DNA from: Gossypium raimondii
Lineage: Eukaryota > Streptophyta > Magnoliopsida > Malvales > Malvaceae
Assembly: GCF_025698545.1 (NCBI RefSeq)
Contig: NC_068569.1
Coordinates: 18,414,001-18,478,000, forward strand
DNA: 64,000 bases
Reading direction: 5' to 3'
A program made the position numbers and the translations under genes. This document shows, piece after piece, positions 36,195 through 49,203 of this stretch (its first letter is position 1; every line of letters begins with the position of its first letter). The notes beneath the pieces were generated by a model. The model made no database searches. It saw only the letters and a list, made by a program, of their open reading frames with translations, and was not told the origin of the DNA.

Positions 36195-37150
36195 TCAATT
36201 TTAGGCATCAAAAATAAAAAAAAATAATTACAATTTAAGCGCCCACATTACATAATTCGACCATTTTGATCACTCTTGTTAAAATCACAAATAACAAGTT
36301 GACTTGACAGTTAAAAAATTGATATGATAACAAATTTAGCCCTAAACTTTTACATATTAAATTAATTTAGTCATAATTTTAAAAATCAACCCTCAAAATT
36401 TACAAATATTTTCAATTTGATCCTAATTTTAAAATTCCCCATTGTAGTCCCTCTCCCTCTCTGTTGTTGCTACATGTTAGTTTGAAATGTATGCTCAATT
36501 TCATGTTGAATATCTTTCTTTGGTTGCATATATGTTCCTTGCGTCTGTCGAATGTCAGGTGTTCCTTTAAATGATTTCTTTTGATGCATATTGGGATTAT
36601 AGGGTGTTATGATGCACCGAATGTGCTAAAATAGTGGTTAGGGTTTGTTTTTTTATTTTATGGAAAGTTAAATTTATTGCTTGAAAATGTTTGGCAGTGC
36701 CTCTGAAGCTAGAAACTTTTGAAGGATTGTGATTCGATTTCACCAAAACAAATTGTTATTCTTCTTAATGTTTTATTGTATATTCTCTTTCCTATATTAA
36801 TTAATACTGGTATCTATATTAATTAAACCTTTTAAGCCTATGTTAGTTTGAATATGAAGGCAACCTCTTTCTGTGGAGGGAGAGAGAAGAGAGAAAGGGG
36901 ACGGCATGGGACGATGGTGGGGGGAGGGGCAGAGGGACAAGGCCACAAGGGTAGGGGATTTTTAAATTAGGATCAAATTAAAATTTTTATAAAATTATGA
37001 CTAGTTAATATAAAATTTGTTATTATATAGATTTTTTAATTGTCGCTTCAGTTTTTTAATAAAGTTGACAACAAATAACTGAACTATGTAATATAGATAG
37101 TTAAATTATAGAATTTTTATTTTGGATGCCTAAAACAATTTTTTTTTAAT
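36195..37150. mobile_element. Inverted-repeat element with ~260-bp arms
   Basis: The left arm (TTTTAGGCATCAAAAATAAA..., CATTACATAATTCG, ATTTGATCCTAATTTTAAAA.TCCCC) returns as reverse complement at 36955-37145 (GGGGATTTTTAAATTAGGATCAAATT, ATTTTGGATGCCTAAAA). The ~430-bp centre is not paired and has no ORF. Superfamily unknown. Confidence 0.65.
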
Positions 37151-38350
37151 ATTTGGGTGTGATATGCTTTTACTTAAATGAAAATGTGAAACTTTAATTA
37201 AATAAATAGAATTAAGATGATACAAATAAACAGAATATATTATAAAAAACAAATATTAAATTTGTCAATAAATAATGATAGAAAATTTTCATATCAATAA
37301 ATAAGTAAATAAAATGGTTAAAATGTTAACTAAAAGAATTGGTGAGTTTGGTTTATTAGTATTCATTCATTTTCCTTTTGATTTAATTAAAATGCCACTA
37401 AAAATGAGTTAAATTTATCACATTCTCTAAATGAACGTTGGGTATTTGATTTATTCTTATATTACCTATTTTGATACTATTAATAATTAAAATAATATTA
37501 TTGAACCAATAATTATATAATTACATAATATAAAGAGGTGTTTGATAAACGAGTTTTAACTTTTTTTTAGTTGATTTGGGCATAAATGAAAGATTGGGTA
37601 GTCAAACTTTCTAATTGTAACGTTTAATGAATGAAGATTTGTATGAGCTTATTAAGTTAAAACCTCTAAAATAGAAAACGTAGGGATGGATAATTTTTTT
37701 CACAGCTGATTGAGATTGAGATATATGGAATGATATATTTGATCATGCTTGTTTAAAAATTACTCATTTTATCACATGCTCTCAAACTTAATAGGGGTGT
37801 AAAGATACCAGTAATCTCCATTCATTCATTTTCACTTTCATCTACAAAATCCAAAATAAATCTAAAAAAAATCACCGTGAATCTACAAAAATCAACTATG
37901 GATATTCATTTGTAATATGATTTCAATAATTTCACCCAATAAAGACTAAAATATTATAAATAAATAAATATTTAACAATAAAATGTGTCATGCATTTATT
38001 TATTATTTTATACACTTCACTTTAAAATATTAGTTAATTTTTACTAAATACTTTTAAATCAACAATTGGTCAAATAAGATAATAGAATTAACCACTCCAA
38101 TCATAATCAACAATCAAGAAAAATTTTATATGTATAAATTTTTTAAAATTATTTTTTATTTTTCATCCTTGTGTTTTGTACGACGAGTGTAATTGTACCG
38201 TTTTAGTGACACTTCAAAAAAGATCGCCCGGCCCAAAGGCGCAACCCAAGGGTACAGATTTTGAGTGGAGTTGAAAACAAGCCACCGCGTCTAGAGGGTA
38301 AACTATTGCGTGGTGGCAGAGGGAGAGGATCTCTGCCAGACGCCCCAAAA
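37151..38350. other. AT-rich DNA and upstream region of the MATE gene
   Basis: No gene. The last ~130 bp before the MATE start codon are GC-richer and in frame without a stop from about 38261, but contain no earlier ATG. They are taken as 5' UTR. Confidence 0.45.
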
Positions 38351-40913
38351 ATGGGCATTATACACCACGACCAACAACAAGAAGAAGAAGCTTTGATTCT
38401 CTCAAGCTACGATCAAACTCAACACTTTCACTGTCATCAACAGCCTAAAGACTCAAATCTGATTAGCAAAGTCTGTGTTGAATCAAAGAAGTTATGGTTA
38501 ATTGCAGGACCCTCCATCTTCAGCCGCCTTGCCATGTTCTCCATGACTACCATAACCCAATCATTTGCTGGCCACCTAGGTGACCTCAATCTCGCTGCCA
38601 TTTCCATTGCCACCACTGTTATTATTAGCATCACTTTTGGATTCTTGGTAACGACCGATAACCCATATCGAAACTTTTCTTTTTCTCATCTCAAAATATC
38701 TCCTTTGTAAATTGGTTTAATGTGTTTTTTTCTTCTTCTTTTTTTACAGTTAGGAATGGCTAGTGCACTAGAGACTTTATGTGGACAAGCTTACGGAGCA
38801 AAACAGTATCAAATGTTGGGTTTATACTTGCAACGCTCATGGATTGTTCTCTTCATTTGTTCTATTCTTTTACTACCATTATTCATTTTTGCTGCTCCGC
38901 TCTTAAAATTCATGGGACAGCCAACCGAAGTGGCTGATCAAACAGGTTTAGTTGCAATTTGGCTGATACCATTTCACTTAAGCTTACCATTTCAGTTCAC
39001 ACTGCAAAGATTTCTGCAGAGCCAACTGAAGACTGCAGTGATTGCTTGGGTTTGTGGGGTTGCACTTGCAGTTCACGCATTAATAAGTTGGATTTTTGTT
39101 TACAAGTTAAGAGTTGGGATTGTTGGGACAGCTGTCACCCTTGATTTCTCCTGGTGGTTGACTGTTTTGGGATTCTTTGTTTATGTTGTTTATGGTGGTT
39201 GTCCACTTTCTTGGACTGGTTTTTCTACACAGGCTTTCTCTGAGCTTTGGGATTTCGTCAAACTCTCGCTTGCTTCTGGTGTCATGATTCTGTATGTTCT
39301 TGATTAATTGATAGTTGAACCTCCTATATAACACTGAAGTAATTAGTAATAGATTGCGACTTTTTAATGTTTCAGCATGGAGAATATTTATTACAGAACA
39401 TTAATCATAGTGTCTGGATATTTGCACAATACAGAAACTGCAGTTGATGCTCTTTCAATTTGGTTAGCTCCACTTCCTTTGCTCACCTTTATTATTAATG
39501 TTACATAAAATAATACTATTTGGTTGCTGTTTTCATACTATGCTGCTACTTTTTAATACATTTTCATTTCTTTGTTTGGCAGCATGTCCATCTTTGGCTG
39601 GGAATCCATGATTCCGCTGGGATTTTTGGCTGCAACCGGGTAAGTTGCTGTTCCTTAGCCCCCTTCCCATCTCACTATACAAGTTCTAAGCAATAGAAAT
39701 AGGAATCTTTAGGTTCCCATCTCACTATACCTATTGTCTTTAATTTAAATTCAATGGAACTTTGCCCTATCATTGGTGTTATTGACGAGTAATTTTGATT
39801 TCCTTGCATACATGTTCTGCCGTAGTTTACTCTGATATGTTGGTTTCAATGATGATATCATTCATCCTAGTGCCTCCAGCAAAATGGTGGATTGCTGAAG
39901 GACATTTATATATGCTAACTGCTGTAAGATATTGACCCATCACCAATTCGTATGTTTGGCATTGGGTTATATAAAATGCACTTTATCCCCATATAATCAA
40001 TGTTAGGTTCTTTTAGTCTGATATAAAATGAATTCATTTACATAAAAACTAACAAATATTTTTTCATTGGAGTATATGCTAAATGCTCTTTCATCTTACG
40101 AAACATTGTGTTTCCTTAATGTAGTGTGCGTGTAGCGAACGAGCTCGGTGCAGGCAATGCGAAAGACGCCAAATTTGCAACTATAGTGTCAGTGATTACA
40201 TCTTTAGCAGTTGGAATTTTGTTTTGGTTAATTATTATGGCCTTTCATGAGACACTTGCAATGATCTTCACCTCAAGTTCTTCTGTTATTACAATGGTTA
40301 ATAAGTACTCGACCTTATTGGCATTCACCATTCCTGTCAACTGCATTCAACCAGTTCTTTCAGGTAATAAGCTCAAACAATGTATATCTATTTGCAATCA
40401 TGACCTATGGCTCGTTGTATATTTGATCTTCATGCTTTGTCTTCAGGTGTGGCGGTCGGATCTGGTTGGCAAAGTGTAATGGCATTTGTAAATATAGGTA
40501 GCTACTATTTAGTTGGAGTTCCTCTTGGTGTCCTGTTCGGATGGCTTCAATTTGGTATCACTGTAAGTACAGTTATTGTGTCACAAGTTTTTGACAAAAG
40601 AATCTTCTCTTTCGTAAACAGACGGTATTACTGAAATCGAGTGTTTAAAACTGAAGCATGTTATGTTTTTAATACCAGGGCATCTGGGCTGGAATGCTAT
40701 GTGGAACTGTGGTTCAGACATTGATACTAGCTGTCATAACAATGAAATGCAAATGGGAAATAGAGGTAAGGTTTTGTTGTAATATTTCAAATATAACCCT
40801 TGGTTGTTTTCCTTTGCTCTAAATCAAGTTACTAAATTTCTTGTCTTAAATCTTAATTACAGGCAAGAAAGGCTCGTTCATATATATCAAATGAAACAGC
40901 TTCATACCAATAA
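38351..40913 (+). CDS. MATE efflux carrier, DETOXIFICATION (DTX27-like) protein
   Basis: MATE proteins are twelve-helix H+- or Na+-coupled exporters of organic cations, flavonoids and other metabolites, in the plasma or vacuolar membrane in plants. Eight exons with GT-AG borders keep one frame: 38351-38647, 38750-39291, 39376-39462, 39583-39639, 40125-40363, 40447-40562, 40679-40765, 40863-40913; 1476 nt, 491 aa, normal for the family. Landmarks in order: ESKKLWLIAGPSIFSRL, QSFAGHLGDLNLAAISIA, MASALETLCGQAYGAKQY, LQRSWIVLF, KFMGQP, RFLQSQLKT, WTGFSTQAF, VDALSICMSI, VRVANELGAGNAKDAKF, QPVLSGVAVGSGWQ, YYLVGVPLGVL and GIWAGMLCGT. From memory closest to Arabidopsis DTX27 and relatives. The substrate is unknown. 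The N-terminus is cytosolic and Gln/Glu/His-rich. ATG 38351 is the first available. No lesion seen. Confidence 0.93.
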
Positions 40914-41249
40914 CGTCATTTTAAAGTGTGATTGCACTCTGAAATACAATTCTTTTTGTTCAAGCTGCGAGTGAATAGGATAGTTCTTTCATGTTTTTTG
41001 TATAATATTTTCGTTTTCATATGTTCAAAACAAAATTATGTATTTTTAAGAGATAAAGGATTGCATTATTCTATATGAGTAGGAGTCACTGAACTATAGC
41101 ATGCATAAACCATTATCGGACTCACCTTGGATGATGGGTTTTCACTTGGGAACTCACTCAACTCACCACTTAATTAATTAAATTTTCTTCATCTGCACTC
41201 AGTTATACTAATTTAATTTTGCAGAAGGAAGTCAACTGAGCTCTAATTA
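40914..41249. other. 3' flank of the MATE gene
   Basis: Presumed 3' UTR and spacer. No gene recognised. Confidence 0.4.
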
Positions 41250-41700
41250 TTTGAATTGAAAAAAAAAAAAAACCAAGTTAAAAAAATACTGAAAGAAATT
41301 TGAGAAAAGGAATATGGTTACCTTCTCTTTATGTGTCTCTTTGGATTCGAAAAATCTAGTTTTCTCTTCTCTTTCTGGCCATTGATTCTTACAAATTGTA
41401 TTCAAACTGGAACCCCTTTTACTCTTCAATTACTTTTAAATCTTGATAAACTTTCGTAGCATCTCATTTATGTCCACTCAATTTGAAGATCACTACAAAA
41501 TCTCATCATGACACCCTCTTGATCCTCCTAAAGATTAGAACGAATCATGATCATCTCTATCTCCTTAAAATAAGGCATTGAAGCCCTTTTTAGTCATAAC
41601 CATCTTCATATCCTCCCAAGTCTCAATGGGAAATTGTCAATTTTGACTCCTACACAACAATTGATCCCACCAAGTTAGTGCATAATTAGTAAATTCAACA
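41250..41700 (-). pseudogene. Relic of a Ty3/gypsy gag
   Basis: Minus-strand readings across frames give EFTNYALTWWDQLL, ETWEDMKMVMTKK, EIEMIMIRSNL.EDQEG.MMRF and KSKRGSS. These follow the order of the plant gypsy capsid domain (YALxWWDQL, TWEEMKxxMRKRF, ExExLMIRAN, EDxEATMARF). Several stops and frame changes; no LTR nearby. Identified from motif memory. Confidence 0.6.
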
Positions 41701-42705
41701 ATGGGAAGTTGTTGATTTTTGGCACTTTTTTAGTTTGGGAAACAAAACCCAAAGAGAGAGAGAAAGAAATTGAGAGAGAAGGAAGAAGAGATTTTTTTTT
41801 TACTTCTTATTTTTGTTGTGCTAATATCCTTTTTTAATTCTTGCTTCAGTTTGAAATTTACTTGTTATATCCATTTGCTCGACAGATTGGAATTTTTTTC
41901 TCTAGTGCAGCTTGTTTTCTGTATCAATTTCTTTCTTTTTAGCTATCAACTTAGTTTTGACTCTTCTTATAGTTGTTGGTTCATGAGGTGAATGTATCTA
42001 TTGATTGTTCTCAACTTGCTTTATCTATGGATGAATTTATATTTGCTATTGAATTCCGAAAAAGGTTTAGTTTTTTTGTAGACCCTAAAGAATTTATATC
42101 CTTGTAGGGAGTCGAAGGCATTTCCGACTTTAAGGTTCAAGTCCTTGAGGGTATTGGTATTTACAAACATTGATTTTTAGCTTTGATGATGAACACATTC
42201 TTTTATATTACATTTTGAAGATTTTCAATTGAGATGAGATAACAATTGGAAGTCATTGAATTCATCTGAAGGGAACAAACCAGTCAACAAGCAATAAGTT
42301 AAAAGAGAGTAATAATAAAAGACATGGCTAGGAAAAAAGTAACAACCAGAACAAAGAAGCAAGGTTTAGAGATGAAACTCGATCAAATTCTTACTTTTTG
42401 AATAAGGGTTTTAGTGTTGTAGGTACTTATATTGGTTAGTTTCTGCAATTTTTACATTGTTGAGCAAGAAAGGAACATGGTTTTGTTTTCAAGCTGACTC
42501 GTAGTAGTAAGTTGTTTAATACTTGCTATAACACCTTTATTTTCATTAATGTTCCTTCAAAATCGTAATGTTACTATATATTATCTACAACTTACTCATT
42601 GGGCATAGTAAAAAACATGTCTCCTTTCTTTTGATTCAATTATTCAAGAACGATAATTAACATGAAAATTCATAATCTTTCCAAAAGTAACAAATTGGCA
42701 GCGAG
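41701..42705. other. Spacer between transposon relics
   Basis: No gene identified. The plus-strand frame at 41770-41991 is Phe/Leu/Ser-rich without motif. Part could be the 5' region of the LINE that follows. Confidence 0.35.
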
Positions 42706-43640
42706 ATGGATAAAGGTAGCAAGAGGGTTAGAAGACGATCTGAGGAGGACGACAAAAGTAATGATGTAATAATGAATGAGCATCAGGGTGATCAGACGTC
42801 ACGTCCTTCAAGGATATTCTAACTCATACGGCTAAGCCATTGCCATGTACAGGGGCTGTGGATGATGATATCATGTTGAAAAATAGGGATGTGATTACTG
42901 GGGTGGAGAATGGTGTACCGTCGATCTCTTTTTCAGGAGAGTTCATATTTTAGTGAAGCAAAGACAATGATCGTCAAGCTGCTTGGTAAACGGATTGGTC
43001 TTAATGCACTCTGGAACAAGATTTGTAGTCTATGGAAACTTTCAGTCTTTCCAACTGGTTGACTTAGAGAATGATTACTTCCTCGCTAAATTCCAAGCCT
43101 TTTGGGATTATACAAAGGCTTTGTCTAAAGGACCGTGAGCCATCTACGGGCACTACCTTACAATCTAATTATGGGTGAAAACTTTCACTACGGAACAAAA
43201 TTATCAGTTGAATTTGGTGTCATGAATTCAATTACCTTGATTGTCGAGCACAATGTATAAAGAAAGTCCCTTACGAGTCATTGGTAATGTTATTGGGCAA
43301 GTGATGAAGATTGACTACAACACCAACAATGGGGCTCAGGGTCGCTTTGCAAGGATGGCCGTGACCATTGATTTGTCAAAGTCGTTAGTGTCGAAGGTCC
43401 TAACTGATGGGAAATTGAAATGAGTGGAATATGAGTCCTTGTGAAATGTCTGTTTTAAATATGGATGCTATGGCATTTGAAGGAATTATATGCCCAATGG
43501 CACGACTTAAGGGATCAAGGGATGATCCGGAAGAGGAGGTTCCGGCTCCAGTGAAGAGAATGGTGTCGACGGCGGTGAAGGAGGCGTACGGGCCAGGGAT
43601 GATCGTTCAGCAAAAAGAAGAAGAAGAATTTTAGGGATTT
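42706..43640 (+). pseudogene. LINE ORF1 (DUF4283/zinc-knuckle gag) relic
   Basis: After an ATG followed by a Lys/Arg/Glu/Asp-rich start, broken frames read VKLLGKRIGLNALW, ENDYFLAKFQAFWDYTKAL, AIYGHYL, YKESPLRVIGNVIGQVMKIDYNTNNGAQGRFARMAVTIDLSKSL and a zinc-knuckle-like CFKYGCYG with a stop where the next residues should be. This is the standard order of plant L1-type ORF1 with the DUF4283 fold. Multiple frameshifts and stops; the reverse transcriptase ORF is absent, so it is a 3'-truncated or rearranged copy. Confidence 0.75.
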
Positions 43641-44874
43641 TAATAAGGAGATTGATCATAATCACATTAATTTAGGATCAAGATTTGATATCATATCTAA
43701 TTTGGTGGAAGAGAATGAATTAATTGGCGCTAGAGATGAGCAGTAAAAGACTGAAATTGGGCAAAGGGTAAATGATAGCTCGGTTGTGAAATAAGGAGGC
43801 TGGGCCAGTTCACCGAGCCTTAAGATCAAAGAGTGTAAAGGGTGGAACTGGGCTTCCTAACGTGAAGGTTGATGGATGGACTGAAAAGTAAGGGGAAAGC
43901 TGTTGGGAAAAATTTAGTTTGAAAACAGTTTTTTTACATAACGAAAAATTAAAAATTTGAAAACTGGCTGATTTATATTATTTATAGCAATAAACTTTGA
44001 ACTGAAATCATACCTATGTTTTCGGATAAACGGATCCTTGACATTTTCCAGTTTTCAACCAAACGATATTCTCTGCTATTCTCGTACCACGAACTTCTTC
44101 GAGTGTGGTCTTGAACCAATTGAATCAAAACACAGAATTAGAAATTTTTTTCGTTTGTCTTTAGGGTAAAAACAAAAATTGTTTCTTATTTAATAGAAAC
44201 CGGTAGAATTGTTATTATGAAAAAATATATTTAATACTAGATAATAAATTCTTTTTATTTTTTGATAGAGTAATAATCTCTACAAGTTATGTAAATAGCT
44301 CTAGCGGTGTTATTTATTTATAAGGAGAAATTTAGAACCCTTATTAAATTGTAGGTGTGTATGTCAAATAAAAAACAATTTCCTAATCCAACTAAGAATG
44401 GAAGATGGGCTAATAGGGTGTGCTTCCCCTCATATGTATTATGATAGAGATTCTGGCTTCTCACTGTATTGGACCCAATTATATGTATTTTCTGAACTTT
44501 TAACCCAGCATTTTATAATTTAATCTAACCTAATACATATTTTCTATTTTCAAAAATAAATATTAATTTTTTAATTAAATAATTTTCTCATATCAATTTT
44601 ACCCCTAATAAAATTATTATAGATAAGAATTTTTTTTTTGCATCGAAAAGTTGGTGTTCATTAATAATTGGTTGGCTCAAGATGGTTTAACAAAAGCAAA
44701 ACGTTAGAGAAATGAAAAGATATAACAACAAAAGGTTAGAGAAATGGTCCAACGCAAATCCTTTGTTTAGTCAAAACGGAAGAAAATAATAGCCTTGAAA
44801 CCCAGCCATGGAGATTCCTCTGAACCTTCTCCATCTTCAAAGAATAACAAAATATCTCAACGTTGTTGAATCCA
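43641..44874. other. Spacer before the gypsy remnant
   Basis: First ~280 bp may still be degraded LINE ORF1 linker; the rest is AT-rich. 44640-44870 is less AT-rich and repeat-like but was not identified. The breakpoint with the gypsy remnant is near 44875. Confidence 0.35.
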
Positions 44875-45803
44875 AACCGTCACAATACCAGAATGGAAAT
44901 GGGAAAAAATACTATGGACTTTATATCGGGATTACCCTTATCTCCGAAAAGGAAAGATGTCATTTGGGTAATTGTTGATCGTTTGACGAAGTCTGCATAC
45001 TTTATAACGGTACGTATGGATTCCTCCCTAGACAAATTAGCAGAGTTATATGTTTCTGAGATTGTCAGACTACATGGAGTGTCGGTCTCCATTATTTCAG
45101 ACAGGGATCCTCGGTTTACATCTCGATTCTAGAATAAGTTGCAAGAAGCTCTAGGTACACAGTTACATTTTATTACCGCATTCCATCCTCAGACTGATGG
45201 ACAATCCGAACGTGTAATACAGATTCTAGAAGATATGCTTCAGTGTTGTGTGCTGGAATTTGAAGGTAACTCGGAAAAGTATCAACCTTTAGTTGAATTT
45301 GAATATAATAATAGTTATCAATCCAGCATTAAAATGACACCGCATGAGGCTCTGTATGGTCGAAAATGTAGAACTTCGTTGTATTGGACTAAGCTCAGTG
45401 AGAAAAAGATACACGGAGTAGATTTAATCAGTGAGACTGAAGAAAAGGTGAAAGTGATTATTCCAAGTTCGTAACGAGGTATTCTTGAAAGTATTGTCTT
45501 GGAAGAAAGTTCTTCGGTTTGGCCACAAAGGAAAACTGAGCCCATGGTTCATCAGACCATATGGGATCATTGAAAAAATCGGACATGTAGCGTACCGGTT
45601 AGCATTACCACCAGAACTAGAAAGAATTCACAATGTCTTTCACGTGTCTATGTTACGACGATATCGGTCAAATCCTTCACATGTTATTTCTCTAATAGAA
45701 GTTGAGATTCAGCCTGACATGACTTACAGTGAGGAACCGATCAAAATCTTGGCACGAGAGACAAAAGAGTTAAGAAATAAAAAGGTAGCTTTAGTAAAAG
45801 CTC

Positions 45804-48167
45804 TGTAACAACCCTATACCTGGTCTAATCGTACAGACCCGGTATAAGACTATTACATTTGGTGTCAAAACGGTTACGGCTAGATATTGTTTATTTAAAA
45901 ACATTTATACACAGTATTTTAACCTTATCAACCATATTTGCAAACGTACGTATAGTTTCATTAATTCACTTTATAAATATATATATATATCAAAATACGT
46001 AAAATACCTCAAAATAGATAGAAATTCAAGAGTTCACATTTTTGCTCCTATTACATGAAAATATAACTACTGCCTATGTACATGCCATTTTAAGTCAAAA
46101 TATGATACCTACTTTCGAAACTCTTGAGGATGTGATGAGATGAGAGATCTTCTATCCTGACTTTACCTCTTCGAGTCAAACTGTACCTACGCGTTAAAAT
46201 TAAACGCGTTAAGCCGGTGAAGGCTTAGTAAGCACTACAAGAATAAATAGATAAATAAATTTTAAATAAAATATTTCAAATTCATTCTGTTGATATGTAT
46301 TTCCGTACATATAAACTTTATAAGACTTACCTTAACACATTAATGATTCACTTTTGTCCACAGCTTATAATCTTAGCCCAAAGTAGATTTTACAGAACAC
46401 CCCGGATATACGGAACAAATACAGAGAGCACAAATGTGCTAAACAGAGAGCACTGGCGTGCTAAATATCAGAGAGCACCAACGTGCTAATAATCAGAGAG
46501 CACCAACGTGCTAATATCAGAGAGCACCAACGTGCTAATATCAGAGAGCACCAACGTGCTAATATCAGAGAGCGCGCTAAAGTTCCTTAATAAGTTCCTT
46601 AATGGCATGCCACTAATATCCTGGTAGTTCTAAATTCCATCTACTTGGGCATTAAAACTGAATCTCATTCATTTAAATACTTTATACAATTATTTCAAAA
46701 AGGACTTATCATTTCTTCATCATTACAATTTACTACTTATTCCACAATACACATATATCACACGTTTTCACGCACATATATTTTTCTGTCACAACCTTTA
46801 CTTAATGTTCAATCAATATACCACCATATACTTTCCATCTATAATTTTCTTTACAAATTTCATGGTTCCATAATATTTTATTTTACTTTATTTTTATTTT
46901 TTTTCTAAATAAATCTATACTATAATATAGGCATTTAAATAAAATAGTTAAAAAATAATAATAATCTTGTAGTACTTACAACAAAAGGTTGAGATGATGT
47001 TTTCCTTCACTCCTTAGCCTTCTCTTTTCCTTTTCTTCAATTAGATCCTTTCCTTTCTTTTCTTTCTCTTCAATTTCATATAAAACACATAACACATACA
47101 TATATTAGAAAAACAATCAAATAAATTTCCTATATTATTTAAGAAAAATAAACATATATGATATAATAATTTCATAATTTCTTAACTTAGCTAATATTTC
47201 AATTTAATTCATAACTAAAATTATTTCTATTTCTATCACAATCTATACCTTATTTTTACTTAAATTCTACTTACAACTTGACTTAACTCTCAAATTTTCA
47301 CTAATAAACCTTAATTTCAAATTTCTTACAATTTTACATTAAACTTATAACTTATTTCTCAATTTAATCTTTTTCCCAATCCTAGTTTGGATTTCCATCA
47401 ATTCAATCACTAATTCATCCACTAATTCAATATAAGCTACAAAAAAATTCTACTAACTTTCAAAATTTCAACATATACCTACTAGTATTTTGATCTAGAA
47501 TCATAAAACTCAAAATTTAAAGAAAATGACTTAATTTGACTTACCAATTTGATATTGAACCTTAAAAACTCTAATTTTCTTCTTTACTTTTTCTTTCTTT
47601 CTTTCTCCCTGTTTCTCCCTGTTTCGTTTCAATTTGTATTCTGTTTCTTTCTTTTCATTTCTTTTCTTTTGCTTTATATATATAATAATATAATATAATA
47701 TAACAACTCACTTATTAATTGAATAGCATAATATAAAAAATCTCAGATATTTCTTTTGTTATGCCGCCTCAAATTAGAAAAAAAAGCATAATTGCCTATT
47801 TAGTCCTTTTAGCTTTCTTTAATTTATAATTAAACTTTCACACTTATTTCAATCTAATCCCTTTTTCCTAATTACTTTTAATTACATCAAATTCTCCTAG
47901 TCAAAACCTAATTAGACACACAACTAACTTCGTAAATATTTATAATAAATATTTACGAATCATTCTGGAACAAAGTCCCTAAATGCATTTTTAATCTATT
48001 TAAATATTTTTTTACCATATAATCAATAAAATTTTATTATCAAAATTTTCATGCAACCTTCCTATCATAATATAGACCATACCACAATATTAAAATAAAT
48101 TTTCTTTCTAGCTCGGATTTGTGGTTACGAAACCACTATTCCAATTTACTGAAAATGGGTCATTACA
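45804..48167 (-). mobile_element. Solo LTR (D) inserted in chromodomain codons
   Basis: TGTAACAACCC to GGGTCATTACA, 2364 bp. Flanks AGCTC (45799-45803) and AGTTC (48168-48172) are a target duplication with one later change; removing the insert restores the frame VKVLWQRHGVEE. The minus-strand start TGTAATGACCC with ATAGTGGTTTCGTAACCACAAATCC sets the orientation. No internal region. Confidence 0.9.
46421..46575. repeat. Minisatellite, 24-bp unit, in solo LTR D
   Basis: About six units of AGAGAGCACCAACGTGCTAATATC; the middle ones are nearly perfect. Each contains the dyad AGCAC...GTGCT. Confidence 0.9.
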
Positions 48168-48278
48168 AGTTCTTTGGCAGCGACACGGAGTAGAAGAAGC
48201 TACCTGGGAACTAGAGGAAACAATTAGAAAGCAATACCCAAATCTCTTTACTAGTAAGATTTTTGAGGACGAAAATTC

Positions 48279-48294
48279 TTTAAGGGTGAAGAGT
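48279..48294 (+). other. Polypurine tract of the plus-strand gypsy remnant
   Basis: TTTAAGGGTGAAGAGT immediately before TGTAACAGC. Matches the position of the GGGGGGAGAGT tract in the complete element but is degraded by T substitutions. Confidence 0.7.
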
Positions 48295-49203
48295 TGTAAC
48301 AGCTTGTTTTGAGTAAAAATCAGAATAGTGGTTTCAGGACCACAAATTCGAGTCAGGAAGAAAATTTATTTTAATATTATTGCATGGTCTGCATTATGGT
48401 AGAGAATTCATATAAAAATTTCGTTAAGAAAAATTTTATCGGTTCCATGTTAAATTGTAAGTAAGGACCAAATTACATGAAATGCAAAAGTTAGATTCTA
48501 GTAGCTAGAAGGATTAAATAGCTATGGAATTCAAAACTTGAGGTCCTTATATGACAATTAGACCATTAAATGTAGTTAGTAGATAAGCATGCTTAGTCAT
48601 CAATGGAAAATTAAATAAAGAAAATGATGAAATTGAAAAGAAAAAGATGATAGGATGATAAACAATAAAATAAAAGATAATATCATTTTATCATCATCTT
48701 CCCCAAATTTTATGGAAACCCTAGCTAAGAGAAATAAATTCAAGCAAGCTTAATTGGGTAAGTAATCTTGTCTCGTTTTAATAATTTTTATATTTTTGAT
48801 ATCGTAATAACTTAATCTAACTAATTTGTGGATTAATTTACAAAGTTATCAAAGTGTTAAAATTTTTCCATGGATGAGTATGCTGAAATTTTGAAATTCA
48901 TGGTAAAAATGAAAGGTTTTCATAGATAAACAACTTATGTAAAGAAAATTTTCATGAAATTGTGATTTAGGGACTAAATTAAAAAGATGTAAAATTCATA
49001 GAAAATTTTTGAATTTTGTGAAATACATGGGCTGTAAATGTTATATGAAAATTTTGGTTAGGTTTGGAATAAGGATTAAATTGCATGAATTTTATTTTTC
49101 GAGCCTAGGGACGAAATTGGAATTTATCAAAAGTATGAGGGCAAAATGATACTTTTGCCTAAGATGTAAATTGGATTGAATTGAACATGAAATGTATTAA
49201 ATT
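48295..49203 (+). mobile_element. 3' LTR (A) of the gypsy remnant, left part
   Basis: Starts TGTAACAGC after the PPT and carries the family start ATAGTGGTTTCAGGACCACAAATTCGAG. Interrupted at 49204 by LTR B; the rest is not reached within the window. Confidence 0.8.

Larger units (their letters stand above)
44875..48294 (+). pseudogene. Gypsy chromovirus integrase-chromodomain remnant, split by a solo LTR
   Basis: Integrase core on the plus strand: [19 protein letters not shown] (first Asp), [22 protein letters not shown] (second Asp), then a TAG in place of Trp, TAFHPQTDGQSERVIQ (Glu), ALYGRKCRTSLYW. About 80 bp is missing before FLKVLSWKKVLRFG. It then continues through LPPELERIHNVFHVSMLRRY and ARETKELRNKKVALVKA to 45803, is interrupted by an LTR, and resumes at 48168 with LWQRHGVEEATWELEE...YPNLF, the chromodomain-side C-terminus. 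Gag, protease, RT and RNase H are missing on the left. The end abuts a PPT and the 3' LTR. An older relative of the complete element at 53-63 kb. Confidence 0.9.

Noticed and set aside
38261..38350. Possible N-terminal extension of the MATE protein
   Set aside because: The frame is open but has no ATG before 38351, and the extension is absent from family members I remember.
41770..41991. 73-codon plus-strand open frame with membrane-like composition
   Set aside because: Made of T-rich low-complexity sequence with no motif or homology I recognise.
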